Origin: Vitreoscilla sp.
Lineage (GTDB): Bacteria > Pseudomonadota > Gammaproteobacteria > Burkholderiales > Neisseriaceae
Direction of reading: 5' to 3'
Assembly: GCA_030150505.1 (NCBI GenBank)
Contig: JASLFS010000003.1
Span: 22,108-86,107, forward strand
DNA: 64,000 bases
The position numbers were made by a program, and so were the translations under genes. The notes below the pieces were generated by a model. That model ran no database searches and had not been told where the DNA came from. It saw nothing but the letters and a program-made list of their open reading frames with translations. Of this stretch, positions 8,681 to 17,482 are shown piece after piece; position 1 is the stretch's first letter, and every line of letters begins with the position of its first letter.

Positions 8681-8699
8681 ATTTTATGTAAATTTTAAT

Positions 8700-8734
8700 A
8701 GGCTGCCTGTAACTCTTTCAGGCAGCCTATTTTT
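8700..8734 (+). terminator. Terminator made of inverted DNA uptake sequences
   Basis: AGGCTGCCTG (8700-8709) pairs perfectly with CAGGCAGCCT (8719-8728) around a 9-base loop, followed by ATTTTTATA. The right arm with its flank is an exact uptake sequence on the minus strand (8717-8728); the left copy matches 11 of 12. Confidence 0.88.
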
Positions 8735-8787
8735 ATAGGTTTTTAATCTAAATATCCCTATTTTTTTATTAATTTTTTACTACTGTA

Positions 8788-8839
8788 TATTTGTTTATGT
8801 ATTTTCTGTATTGACAGAAAATACATAAACAAATAACAT
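8788..8839 (+). promoter_or_regulatory. Promoter embedded in a 22-bp-arm perfect palindrome
   Basis: Arms 8788-8809 and 8814-8835 are perfectly complementary over 22 bp, with a 4-base centre. A consensus -35 (TTGACA, 8811-8816) begins in the centre. After a 17-base spacer lying in the right arm comes TAACAT (8834-8839) as -10. The palindrome therefore covers the -35 and the whole spacer of the promoter for the SDR operon. It is very AT-rich and has no U-tract, so a terminator is unlikely; operator function is inferred. Confidence 0.6.
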
Positions 8840-8875
8840 GAAATGACATTATCAAACATTACACAGGAAAATGTC

Positions 8876-9718
8876 ATGATTATCTTACTCGGTAGCACAG
8901 GAATGGTCGGCGCAAAGATTAAAGCCGAACTAGAAAAATCAAACCATGATATCTGGGCACCAACTCGCCAATGGTTAAAATCATTCGCAGCAAATAATAA
9001 CCATGACATTCTTCATCAAGAACTGGCAAGTAAAATACAAAAAAATACCATTATTATTAATACTATTGGAATCGCTCCGGGATTTGGTGATAAAAAGCAC
9101 AAAGAAGTTTATAACATCCAAAAAGTATTTTTAGATGCCTGCCTTGCTTTCGATATTCAAAAAATCATTTCATTATCTGCATTAAGTAACCACCCAAACC
9201 CAGATGAAATTCCTTATCTGCATTACAAATATGCCCTAGATAATGATTTACTCGCCCACCATCCACATAGCTACATTGTTCGCCCATCTTTAATCTATGC
9301 AGACAACGGAGCCAGCACTCAATTCTTTAAAATGCTGGCCAAAAGCCCATTATTAGCCTTCCCTAACCAGAAAAGCTATACCGTTTCACCCATTGATGCC
9401 AAAGAGCTCATTCAATTTATCATCGCTCTTTTGCCATTAAAATTACCTTCACAAGTTTTTGAAATTGGTAGCGAAACCATCACCATTAGTAACTATTTAA
9501 AATGTTTTAATCCCAAATTAATCATCGCCCCATTACCAGAATGGATGATGAGAATTTCCATGAATATGCTGGGTTTAATCATGCCCAGCGTAGCAGGAAA
9601 ATACGCATTTGCTCTATTAAAAGTCGGCAGCACCAACCAACGTGATGACTTTTATAAAATAATGGGAAAAAAAGCCCAATTCCCACACATTAACCAACAA
9701 AGGGAATGCCATGAATAA
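8876..9718 (+). CDS. NAD(P)-binding short-chain/extended dehydrogenase-like protein
   Basis: A 280-residue Rossmann-fold protein with the nucleotide-binding turn GSTGMVG at its N-terminus. It has an NTIGIAPGF segment after beta-4 and a YLHYKYALD stretch carrying a YxxxK-type pair, then VRPSLIYADNG as in atypical SDR/NmrA-like proteins. The substrate is unknown. The ATG at 8876, with AGGAAA upstream, fits better than the in-frame ATG at 8843. It is the first gene of a three-gene operon: its end overlaps the DoxX-like gene by 8 nt. The promoter region holds the large palindrome at 8788-8835. Confidence 0.82.
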   Translation: MIILLGSTGMVGAKIKAELEKSNHDIWAPTRQWLKSFAANNNHDILHQELASKIQKNTIIINTIGIAPGFGDKKHKEVYNIQKVFLDACLAFDIQKIISLSALSNHPNPDEIPYLHYKYALDNDLLAHHPHSYIVRPSLIYADNGASTQFFKMLAKSPLLAFPNQKSYTVSPIDAKELIQFIIALLPLKLPSQVFEIGSETITISNYLKCFNPKLIIAPLPEWMMRISMNMLGLIMPSVAGKYAFALLKVGSTNQRDDFYKIMGKKAQFPHINQQRECHE

Positions 9719-10091
9719 ACCGCATACCACTCTCGATATTTATCGACTAGGCAAAAACACACTGGGAATTATCTTCATTGGTTCAGGATTAATCCCATTA
9801 TGGATTAACGAAGCCGACAGATTAATGCACCTACATGCCCTGCCATTGCCAACGAGCTGGCACAGTTTGTTCTTTTATGGATTGGTGTTATTAGATGTCA
9901 TTTGCGGTGTAATTTGCTTATTCAAACCATCAAAAACAATATGGCAATTACTCTTCATCGTTGTTTTAGGTTACACCGTGGTTATATCCATTTTTAAACC
10001 CATTCTTTGGCTCGATCCCTTTGGAGCCATGCTTAAAAATCTCGCTATTTTATCTTGGCTATGGGTCATGATTTCATTGGAGGAAAAATAA
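9711..10091 (+). CDS. DoxX-like small membrane protein
   Basis: A 126-residue protein with four predicted membrane helices in the DoxX-like arrangement: LGIIFIGSGLIPLW, the central FFYGLVLLDVICGVICLF, then a hydrophobic stretch ending WLDPFGAMLKNLAILSWLWVM. The PFGAMLKNLAIL block is typical of the family's last helices. It starts inside the end of the SDR gene (8-nt overlap) and stops 1 nt before the DUF2269 start, indicating tight coupling. DoxX-like proteins often accompany oxidoreductases, but their biochemical role here is unknown. Confidence 0.78.
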   Translation: MNKPHTTLDIYRLGKNTLGIIFIGSGLIPLWINEADRLMHLHALPLPTSWHSLFFYGLVLLDVICGVICLFKPSKTIWQLLFIVVLGYTVVISIFKPILWLDPFGAMLKNLAILSWLWVMISLEEK

Positions 10092-10092
10092 A

Positions 10093-10578
10093 ATGTTCAA
10101 TGCTTACTATATTATTAAATACTTGCATATCATTTCATCTATCTTGATGGTTGGAACTGGGTTTGGCAGTGCCATTTATGTATTTTTATCAAACCGCTAT
10201 GGCAACTTACAAACTCAATACTTTACCAATCGCATGGTTGTGCTTTTGGACTGGATAATCACCACTCCAACAGTGATTATCCAACCAGCAACTGGCTTCA
10301 TATTGGCTTATTACTATTTAGATATGGAAATATTTTCTGAATGGCTAATCAATGTTTATTTATTTTACATTTTAGTTGGCGCAGCTTGGCTACCGGTTGT
10401 TTGGCTGCAAATAAAAATGAAACAATTAACAGATAACGCCGTTCACAATAACAAACCCCTAAACCCAATTTATAAACGTTATCAAAAATATTGGGAAACT
10501 TTAGGCTACATCGGTTTTAGTGGCTCATTGGTACTATTTTTTTTAATGGTAACCAAAATGCCCTTAATCAGTTTTTAG
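10093..10578 (+). CDS. DUF2269 family integral membrane protein
   Basis: A 161-residue protein with four hydrophobic segments. It begins YYIIKYLHIISSILMVGTG, where the conserved K.LHI..S.L..G of DUF2269 is visible, and later has TTPTVIIQPATG and GAAWLPVVWLQIKM, also family features. The conserved His in helix 1 could hold a cofactor, which is speculation. It is the last gene of the SDR operon, with a GGAGG ribosome site inside the end of the DoxX-like gene. Its last 11 bases overlap the convergent regulator gene. Confidence 0.8.
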   Translation: MFNAYYIIKYLHIISSILMVGTGFGSAIYVFLSNRYGNLQTQYFTNRMVVLLDWIITTPTVIIQPATGFILAYYYLDMEIFSEWLINVYLFYILVGAAWLPVVWLQIKMKQLTDNAVHNNKPLNPIYKRYQKYWETLGYIGFSGSLVLFFLMVTKMPLISF

Positions 10579-11128
10579 ATTTCTGATTCTTCTGAAAACC
10601 AAAAATAAACTTACTTAATCCAGAACTCGCTTTTAAAAGTTTCTTTAAACCTTTAGAAGAGAAAACCAAAACTTGGTCACCTAAAGCTATCAAAGAGTGC
10701 AGTAATTCTGCACTCTCTTTCGTTCTTTCTTGAAAAACTTGGCTTTCATTTTGAAAGTCTTCACTTTCCAATAAATCATTTAGCATTCGTTCAGTTGGCT
10801 TCAGCTCTTGCTCAATTCTCTCTCTGGCAATAATGCGAAACAGTTCCCAAACATCCCCAGATGTTTCAAAATAATCCTTGCGATCATTTAAAATATGCGT
10901 ACGCCTAACCAATCCCAACCGCTCTAATTCCTTAATACTATTACTGGCATTTGAACGTGCTATTCCCAGCAACTCACAAATCATATCAGCTGTTAAACTT
11001 TCTCCACGGATAAACAACAAAGCATGAATCTGTGCAACGGTGCGATTAACACCCCAGCGATTGCCCATTTCTCCCCAGTGAAGAATAAATTCCATTTCTT
11101 TAGCCGTTAATACTTTTTGCTCGCTCAT
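10568..11128 (-). CDS. GbsR/MarR-type transcriptional regulator
   Basis: A 186-residue winged-helix protein. It opens with the GbsR signature FILHWGEMGNRWGVNRTVAQIHALLF, followed by the helix-turn-helix ADMICELLGIARSNASNSIKELERLGLV and the wing RRTHILNDRKDYFE. The C-terminal half is helical and charged. It is convergent with, and overlaps by 11 nt, the SDR/DoxX/DUF2269 operon, so it is the natural candidate to bind the 8788-8835 palindrome. No inducer can be inferred. Confidence 0.85.
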   Translation of the reverse strand: MSEQKVLTAKEMEFILHWGEMGNRWGVNRTVAQIHALLFIRGESLTADMICELLGIARSNASNSIKELERLGLVRRTHILNDRKDYFETSGDVWELFRIIARERIEQELKPTERMLNDLLESEDFQNESQVFQERTKESAELLHSLIALGDQVLVFSSKGLKKLLKASSGLSKFIFGFQKNQKSKN

Positions 11129-11264
11129 AGCAACCTTTAAACAATTTTAACCATTTCCATAGCAATGATTAATGAGAAAAATAAATAAGTCAAATATCTC
11201 TGCTCCTGTCGGCTTATCACGCTTTACTAACAACCAACATTGAGCTTTAAATATTTCCAACCCA

Positions 11265-11957
11265 TTAACTTAAACTCCATTTCACAGCCTGTTGAGCATG
11301 AATAGCCGTTGTGTCAAAAACAGGCACATTCGTATCTTCCGCACCAACCAATAGCGTAATTTCAGTGCAACCCAAAATAATTCCTTCAGCGCCATTGTGT
11401 ACTAAGTTTTGCATAATTTCCTGATAAATGCGTTTAGATTCAGGCTTAACCTCACCCAAGCATAATTCTTGGTAAATAATTCGGTGAATATGCTCTCGCT
11501 CTTCTGTACTTTGCACAACAACTTCTAAGCCAAATTTATCTTGTAAACGACCTTGATAAAAATCATCTTCCATCGTGAACTTGGTACCCAACAAGCCAAT
11601 CTTTTGAATACTAGCTGCCTGAATAACTTCTGCTGTAGCATCAGCAATATGTAACAAAGGAATCTGCACAGATTCCTCAATCATCCCAGCCACCTTATGC
11701 ATGGTATTGGTACACAATACAATACATTCTGCGCTTGCAGCTTCTACTTTCTTTGCCACATCAGCCAAATACAATCCAGCTTGAAACCATTCCCCTTGGG
11801 CTTGTAATTGTTCCACCCTAGCAAAATCAATGCTATACATCGCAGCCTGAGCAGAATGCAATCCTCCCAATTCATCCCGAATACCTTGATTAATTTGCTG
11901 ATAATACAACTGTGTCGATTCCCAACTCATTCCACCAATTAAACCAATTGTTTTCAT
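11265..11957 (-). CDS. Aspartate/glutamate racemase family (YgeA-like) amino-acid racemase
   Basis: A 230-residue PLP-independent racemase. The two catalytic cysteines are in CTNTMHK (C82) and GCTEITLL (C197), at the spacing expected for the YgeA/broad-specificity group, and the N-terminus IGLIGGMSWEST is typical. The ATG at 11957 with GGGGAA 8 nt upstream is clearly better than the longer frame to 12053, which would run through the aspS terminator. It lies downstream of aspS on the same strand but behind that terminator. The substrate preference is not visible. Confidence 0.88.
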   Translation of the reverse strand: MKTIGLIGGMSWESTQLYYQQINQGIRDELGGLHSAQAAMYSIDFARVEQLQAQGEWFQAGLYLADVAKKVEAASAECIVLCTNTMHKVAGMIEESVQIPLLHIADATAEVIQAASIQKIGLLGTKFTMEDDFYQGRLQDKFGLEVVVQSTEEREHIHRIIYQELCLGEVKPESKRIYQEIMQNLVHNGAEGIILGCTEITLLVGAEDTNVPVFDTTAIHAQQAVKWSLS

Positions 11958-11971
11958 CGTATTTTCCCCAT

Positions 11972-12003
11972 AAAAAAACGCCATTGCTATATTAACAATG
12001 GCG
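11972..12003 (-). terminator. aspS terminator
   Basis: Arms CAATGGCG (11996-12003) and CGCCATTG (11979-11986), read on the minus strand, with a 9-base loop and a run of seven T directly after. Confidence 0.9.
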
Positions 12004-12030
12004 CTTGTTTCAAATAACCAACACAGTTGC

Positions 12031-13839
12031 TTAAGCTTCTTTAGAAGCATCAACCTTTTGACGTAAACGCAAGCTCAATTCACGCAATTGTTTATCATCA
12101 ACCGGGCTAGGAGCACTGGTCAATAAGCATTGAGCACGTTGTGTTTTAGGGAAAGCAATCACATCACGGATTGACTCTGCACCAGCCATCAACGTTACCA
12201 ATCTATCTAAACCAAATGCCAAACCACCATGAGGAGGCGCACCAAATTTCAAGTTATCCAACAAGAAGCCAAACTTATTCTCTTGCTCTTCTTCACTAAT
12301 ATTCAATGCTTCAAATACTTTAGTTTGGATATCAGCACGGTGAATACGAATTGAACCGCCACCAATTTCCCAACCATTCAAAACCATATCATAGGCACGA
12401 GCCAAGCATTTTTCAGGGTTAGAAACCATTAAATCTTCATGACCTGCTTTAGGGCTAGTGAATGGATGATGCATTGCGCTATAACGTTTTTCTTCTTCAT
12501 CGTATTCAAACATTGGGAAATCAACAACCCATAATGGTTTCCATTCATTAATGAAATAACCATTTTCTAAACCATGCTCATGTCCAACTTTAATACGCAA
12601 AGCACCAATTGCTTCATTAACCACTTTTTCTTTATCTGCACCAAAGAAAATCAAGTCGCCATTTTCTGCACCTGTTTTTTCAATGATGGCTGTTAAAGCG
12701 TCCACTGATAAGAATTTCACGATTGGTGATTGCAAACCGCTATTTTCATCATTGGTGATATTTGTTTTGTCGTTAACTTTAATATACGCCAAACCTTTAG
12801 CACCATAAATGCCAACAAATTTAGTGTATTCATCAATTTCTTTACGACTTAATTTCGCACCATTTGGTACACGCAAACCAACAACACGACCATTTGCCAT
12901 GTCAGCTGCGCCACGGAATACTTTAAATTCTTCCGTTTTCATCACGTCAGTTAATTCTGTGAATTTCAAATCAACACGCATATCTGGTTTGTCTGAACCA
13001 TAATTAAACATAGCTTCAGAGAAAGGCATGCGAGGGAAATCACCTAAATCAATATTCATGGTTTTCTTAAAGATATGTTTAGCCATATCTTCAGTAATAT
13101 CCATGATTTCATCTTCAGTTAGGAAAGAAGTTTCCAAGTCGATTTGTGTAAATTCTGGCTGACGGTCAGCACGCAAATCTTCATCACGGAAACATTTGGT
13201 GATTTGGTAATAACGATCAAAACCAGCAACCATTAACAGTTGTTTAAACAACTGTGGAGATTGTGGCAATGCAAAAAATTCACCTGGATGCACACGGCTA
13301 GGAACCAAATAATCACGTGCGCCTTCTGGTGTTGAACGAGTTAACATTGGTGTTTCAATATCAATGAATCCCTGATCATCCAAATAGCGGCGAACTTCCA
13401 TTGCTACTTTGTAACGCAAACGCAAGTTTTTTTGCATTTGTGGACGGCGCAAGTCAATAACACGGTTAGTCAAACGCACATTTTCAGAGATATTTTCATC
13501 ATCCACTTGGAATGGAGGCGTTGCAGCAGCATTCAAGATTTCAATTTCTTTACCTAAAATCTCAATACCGCCTGAAATCATTTTATCGTTTTTAGTGCCT
13601 TCTGGGCGACTGCGAACACGACCAGTAATTTGTAAAACAAACTCATTGCGGCTGCTATCAGCCAAAGTAAATGCTTCAGGGGTATCAGGATCGATAACGA
13701 CCTGAACCACACCTTCACGGTCACGCAAGTCAATAAAAATTACACCACCATGGTCACGTCGGCGATGAACCCAACCTTTTACAGTTACGGTTTGGTCTAA
13801 ATATTGCTCATTAATTAAGCCACAATAGTTGGTACGCAT
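12031..13839 (-). CDS. aspS: Aspartyl-tRNA synthetase
   Basis: Class II aminoacyl-tRNA synthetase, 602 residues, normal bacterial length. It has an N-terminal OB-fold anticodon domain (VTVKGWVHRRRDHGGVIFIDLRD), motif 2 region ITKCFRDEDLRADRQPEFTQ, a GAD insertion, and motif 3 GAPPHGGLAFGLDRLVTLMAG. The ATG at 13839 (MRTNYCG), with AAAAAGG upstream, is chosen over the TTG two codons earlier. It is 11 nt downstream of the DUF502 gene, suggesting one transcript ending at 11972-12003. Whether it discriminates tRNA-Asp from tRNA-Asn was not determined. Confidence 0.97.
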   Translation of the reverse strand: MRTNYCGLINEQYLDQTVTVKGWVHRRRDHGGVIFIDLRDREGVVQVVIDPDTPEAFTLADSSRNEFVLQITGRVRSRPEGTKNDKMISGGIEILGKEIEILNAAATPPFQVDDENISENVRLTNRVIDLRRPQMQKNLRLRYKVAMEVRRYLDDQGFIDIETPMLTRSTPEGARDYLVPSRVHPGEFFALPQSPQLFKQLLMVAGFDRYYQITKCFRDEDLRADRQPEFTQIDLETSFLTEDEIMDITEDMAKHIFKKTMNIDLGDFPRMPFSEAMFNYGSDKPDMRVDLKFTELTDVMKTEEFKVFRGAADMANGRVVGLRVPNGAKLSRKEIDEYTKFVGIYGAKGLAYIKVNDKTNITNDENSGLQSPIVKFLSVDALTAIIEKTGAENGDLIFFGADKEKVVNEAIGALRIKVGHEHGLENGYFINEWKPLWVVDFPMFEYDEEEKRYSAMHHPFTSPKAGHEDLMVSNPEKCLARAYDMVLNGWEIGGGSIRIHRADIQTKVFEALNISEEEQENKFGFLLDNLKFGAPPHGGLAFGLDRLVTLMAGAESIRDVIAFPKTQRAQCLLTSAPSPVDDKQLRELSLRLRQKVDASKEA

Positions 13840-13850
13840 CTTCAACCTTT

Positions 13851-14555
13851 TTATTTTTCAATTTTAACTGAATTCTCGATTTCTTTAGATTCTGATGAAG
13901 CCAGCTCCTCAGCTGTCTCCGCCATATCTGGCGTTACCATACCTAAAGAAATAACATATTTTAATGCTTCATCAACACTCATATTCAATGAACGTGTTTC
14001 AGATTTTTTTGTCATGATGTAATAGCCACCTGTTGGATTAGGTGTTGTTGGCACATACACAGACATATATTCTTCATCTTCACCAATGGATTCGTTTAAA
14101 TCGGGTACATTACTGCCCGAAACAAATCCAATGGTCCAAATACCTTCTCGTGGAAATTGCACCAAAACAGGTGTTTTAAAAGACTGTCGTGAATCTGATA
14201 ATAACGATTCAGACACTTTTTTAACACTAGAATAAATGGTTTTAACCCCAGGAATATAGGTTAATAGCTGCTCCCAAAAATTCAAGATTGTTTTACCAAT
14301 GACATTGGCGGCAAATACACCTGAGATAAAAAGCAATATAATGGTAATGATAAACCCTAAGCCAGGAATATGAAAACCAATTACATGCTCAGGACGCCAA
14401 GCTTCAGGAATTAATGTCACCAAACCATCTGTTGCATTTACAACATAGGTAACTACCCAAATGGTTACCATCAATGGCAACCAAGCAACCAATCCCGTTA
14501 TTAAATAACGTTTGATAGACAGTTTTTTCTTTGTGTTTCCACTGGATTGTGCCAT
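13851..14555 (-). CDS. DUF502 family membrane protein
   Basis: A 234-residue protein with two transmembrane segments near the N-terminus (about 18-40 and 67-90), a family YIPGVKTIYSSVKKV motif, and the conserved PTTPNPTGGYY loop typical of DUF502. The C-terminal tail is acidic (SESKEIENSVKIEK). Function is unknown; its position immediately before aspS is common in betaproteobacteria. An ATG at 14555 with AGAGGG about 11 nt upstream is preferred to the GTG at 14564, which is too close to that site. Confidence 0.88.
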   Translation of the reverse strand: MAQSSGNTKKKLSIKRYLITGLVAWLPLMVTIWVVTYVVNATDGLVTLIPEAWRPEHVIGFHIPGLGFIITIILLFISGVFAANVIGKTILNFWEQLLTYIPGVKTIYSSVKKVSESLLSDSRQSFKTPVLVQFPREGIWTIGFVSGSNVPDLNESIGEDEEYMSVYVPTTPNPTGGYYIMTKKSETRSLNMSVDEALKYVISLGMVTPDMAETAEELASSESKEIENSVKIEK

Positions 14556-14681
14556 ATTATTCACGGCCCTCTCAAATCACTTTAGCTTCGCTAAAAGTTC
14601 TAACCTGTTTTCCTACCGCAGCCGACAATTATACCGCTTTTTTCAAGGTTTGAATCACAAAGAAAACAAGCAACCTCATCA

Positions 14682-15815
14682 TCACAAACCATTCCAATCA
14701 TTCAGCATAATTCCAACGCCAATACTGCGATGCAAGTGGTTATAATCTAGCAAATTCATTCCGTAACCATAATACATTTGCGCATAAGCTCTCAAGCGCT
14801 TATTAATTGGAAAAGCATATTCAAACTGCATTCCACCTTTACCCGATTTTGGATTAAAACGCACAGTTCCACCGAGCGATTGTCGGTTACTTAAACGATA
14901 ATTCCATTGAACTTCACCATGACCCATGTAATCAGTTAAATCAGGATTATCATCCTTATGATCACTTTCTGGAATACGGTACCAAATTTTCGACATCACG
15001 CTTAAATCATTCCACTGCATACCAGCTGTTGCAATAACTCTATTCCAAGACCGAGATAAAGGATCTGATTGTCCGTTAGATTGATGATTAATACCGAGCC
15101 CTAACATTCTCAATTGCCCACCAAAAGGTAAATTCGCTTTGACTGGTTGGGTGATAAATAATTCAGGCTCGTAATCTGTATTGCGAAATGGTGCAGACAT
15201 TTGGTTATTGTACACTTGCCATTGTGACACTTGCGTATAACCAAACCATAAATCAGCGCGTGTTTTAAATAAATCTTCTGCCAACTTCGTTTTAAACGAA
15301 AGTTGCATTTTTGCTTCAAGGCTTTTATTGCGGTCGCTGTATTGTAAAGTTCCAGGTTGATTCGGTGTTTCTGGACGATAGTTTGGCTTGCTGTTATACC
15401 AAGCTGGTAACAAATACACTCGTTTATGTGAACGAATCGTAAAGGTGCCTGACTCGTGATTGGCATCCAAATCAAAAGATTGACTAAGTGGCGTATAGGT
15501 ACTTCTTAAATCAGCAATATCAATGTTTTCAGTATGTTTCTCTGTTAACTCTAACGTCAATGGTTCTTTATTAACTTGCCAATTATCCCATGTTTTGCCT
15601 AAATCAATGGCTGGTTTATCACCAGCTACATTCACCTCAATCGAAGAATCAGCATCATTAAACTCTTGAGCTGTTAATTTATCGAAACAAGCTAAACGTG
15701 AAATATTATCTTGAATTTGAGAGCAATTGAATAACGCATCGTTATTCGCATTAGCAAATAACAAAGCGGGATAACTGAATAATACTGCTGCAATACTAGA
15801 AACACGCCATTTCAT
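14682..15815 (-). CDS. pldA: Outer-membrane phospholipase A1 (OMPLA)
   Basis: A 377-residue outer-membrane beta-barrel enzyme that hydrolyses phospholipids leaked into the outer leaflet, keeping lipid asymmetry. A signal peptide (cleavage after about residue 21, ALLFA-NA) is followed by a Cys-containing N-terminal segment with CSQIQDNISRLACF. The catalytic block GINHQSNGQSDPLSRSWNR puts His244 and Ser246 as the active pair with Asn258. The final beta strands end in IGVGIMLNDW. The protein is about 90 residues longer at the N-terminus than E. coli PldA, as in Neisseria homologues. Confidence 0.93.
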   Translation of the reverse strand: MKWRVSSIAAVLFSYPALLFANANNDALFNCSQIQDNISRLACFDKLTAQEFNDADSSIEVNVAGDKPAIDLGKTWDNWQVNKEPLTLELTEKHTENIDIADLRSTYTPLSQSFDLDANHESGTFTIRSHKRVYLLPAWYNSKPNYRPETPNQPGTLQYSDRNKSLEAKMQLSFKTKLAEDLFKTRADLWFGYTQVSQWQVYNNQMSAPFRNTDYEPELFITQPVKANLPFGGQLRMLGLGINHQSNGQSDPLSRSWNRVIATAGMQWNDLSVMSKIWYRIPESDHKDDNPDLTDYMGHGEVQWNYRLSNRQSLGGTVRFNPKSGKGGMQFEYAFPINKRLRAYAQMYYGYGMNLLDYNHLHRSIGVGIMLNDWNGL

Positions 15816-15875
15816 TTAGAATATTCCCCTTGAGCAACCTAACCAAATCACCTTATTGAAAAAGCACTTCACACA

Positions 15876-15906
15876 AAAAAAGCCCCGAACCAGCGGAGCT
15901 TTTTAT
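15876..15906 (-). terminator. rpsT terminator
   Basis: On the minus strand AAAGCTCCG-CTGGTT-CGGGGCTTTTTTT, with one wobble pair in the stem. It sits 18 nt downstream of the rpsT stop. Confidence 0.85.
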
Positions 15907-15923
15907 ATTGTCAGCTTGCTTAA

Positions 15924-16187
15924 TTAAGCCATTGCTTTCACACGAGCTGATAGACGGCTCTTATGGCGAGCTGCCTTGTTTTTATGGTAAACGCCTTTAT
16001 CAGCGATACGATCCATAACACGAGTTGCTTCACGCAAAGTCGCTTGAGCAGCAGCTTTGTCACCCGCTTCAACGGTTTTAATTACTTTTTTAACTGCTGT
16101 GCGGAATGCGGTACGCAAACTAGCGTTATGGGCGCGTTGTTTAATCGCCTGACGTGCGCGCTTACGAGCTTGTGCGCTATTTGCCAT
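15924..16187 (-). CDS. rpsT: 30S ribosomal protein S20
   Basis: An 87-residue, Lys/Arg/Ala-rich primary 16S rRNA binding protein. MANSAQARKRARQ at the start and KNKAARHKSRLSARVK at the end are diagnostic. The ATG at 16187 is preceded by an AGGAG ribosome site; the longer frame to 16268 has no support. It is monocistronic with its own terminator at 15876-15906. Confidence 0.97.
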   Translation of the reverse strand: MANSAQARKRARQAIKQRAHNASLRTAFRTAVKKVIKTVEAGDKAAAQATLREATRVMDRIADKGVYHKNKAARHKSRLSARVKAMA

Positions 16188-16398
16188 GGATGGTCTCCTA
16201 AAAATAGATAAATTCTGTAAACGAGAGATTTTAAAGGTTACTGAAAGACTTAGCAAGTCTCTGTACATTTTTTTTCATTCGTAATGTCCCTTTTATGGTT
16301 TTTAATGACCAAAGTACAACAATCTATGCTTTATTCAGTCCAATTTCATCCAATTAAAACCATCATCAAAACAAACAATACAATGAAAACAAAGCACT

Positions 16399-17469
16399 TT
16401 ACTGTGCATTACAGCCAGTTGTTTCAATACTGCCATCATCAAAAACCAACACTCGCTCCGGCCATCTTAATGCTGCTAATCGATAAGCTGATTTTTCAGG
16501 CTCAATCTGCATTTTTCTATCTCGCCATCTTGCTCCGATGGAAAAATCCACACAAAAAGCCGTTTTTCTCTTTCCTAACCACTCATCGCCCTGCTCAACA
16601 AATAACCCTTTTTTAGTTGGCTTTTCTTCTTCAGTAAATGTTTGCCACGCTCTCCAGTAATGCCCAAAAACCACAGGTATATTATCATCATAGCTTTCCC
16701 ACCATGGCAATCTTGAAGAGAAGCGCCATCGGCCACCGCTATAAAAAGCTTGCTCCACAGGTGCTTCAACTCCGGTAGTAATTGCCGATATCGGGTTAAA
16801 TTGGCTACGCATACTTTCATATTGTCCATACGCACTTAACAATGGCAATTCTGCCTGAGGATTTAACATGGCCTCTTTGTACTGTTCTTTTTCTATCAGA
16901 TATTGCTCATACCAATCTTGCTTCTGAACTTCCTGATAAAAAACTTGATCGTAATGTTTAAATGTCGTTAATAAATTATCTTTTTGACCAGAACGTATTT
17001 TTTCAATAGCATCATTGAACCAAGCTGCATGAACAATCCGAATATCATCACGCTCTAATACCAAAGGCCATGATAATAATTGCTCATGTATTTTCTTTCT
17101 CTCATCGGCAATTTTTACTTTTTCCCATGGTGCATACAAAGCATCATCATACTCATCTCTGCTTGAAAAATACCAGCCTGAACCATCTTTCGGCATGTCC
17201 AATAATAGATTCATTTCATGATTACCCAAAACAGCAAATACATTACCGTTGGGCATGACTTTTGCCAGCCAAGCTAAAATAGCAGGAGAATCAGGACCTC
17301 TATCACACAAATCTCCCACAAAAACCAAATGTCGTCCTTCAGGATGCGAGCCAGTTTCCTCACAATAACCCAAGTTCTTGAGTAATGAACTCAAGGCATG
17401 CCATTCGCCATGCACGTCACCTACAATATCTAAGTTTCCATCTGGTAATGTTTGAATGAGTTGTGTCAT
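16399..17469 (-). CDS. PPP-family metallophosphatase
   Basis: A 356-residue calcineurin-like phosphoesterase with the three classic metal motifs in order: GDVHG (about residue 17), GDLCDRGPDS (about 52) and GNHE (about 82). Later metal-ligand histidines lie in VHAAW and FGHYW. The set with RGPDS defines the serine/threonine phosphatase-like PPP group rather than generic nucleases. The substrate, protein or diadenosine nucleotide, cannot be assigned. It is 13 nt downstream of the bestrophin-like gene, probably one operon. The start ATG at 17469 follows AGGAG. Confidence 0.85.
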   Translation of the reverse strand: MTQLIQTLPDGNLDIVGDVHGEWHALSSLLKNLGYCEETGSHPEGRHLVFVGDLCDRGPDSPAILAWLAKVMPNGNVFAVLGNHEMNLLLDMPKDGSGWYFSSRDEYDDALYAPWEKVKIADERKKIHEQLLSWPLVLERDDIRIVHAAWFNDAIEKIRSGQKDNLLTTFKHYDQVFYQEVQKQDWYEQYLIEKEQYKEAMLNPQAELPLLSAYGQYESMRSQFNPISAITTGVEAPVEQAFYSGGRWRFSSRLPWWESYDDNIPVVFGHYWRAWQTFTEEEKPTKKGLFVEQGDEWLGKRKTAFCVDFSIGARWRDRKMQIEPEKSAYRLAALRWPERVLVFDDGSIETTGCNAQ

Positions 17470-17482
17470 AACTCCTCCTTTT

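Noticed and set aside
16284..16616. Plus-strand open frame of 110 codons at the end of the PPP phosphatase gene
   Set aside because: Mostly antisense to a gene with clear catalytic motifs; product not protein-like.
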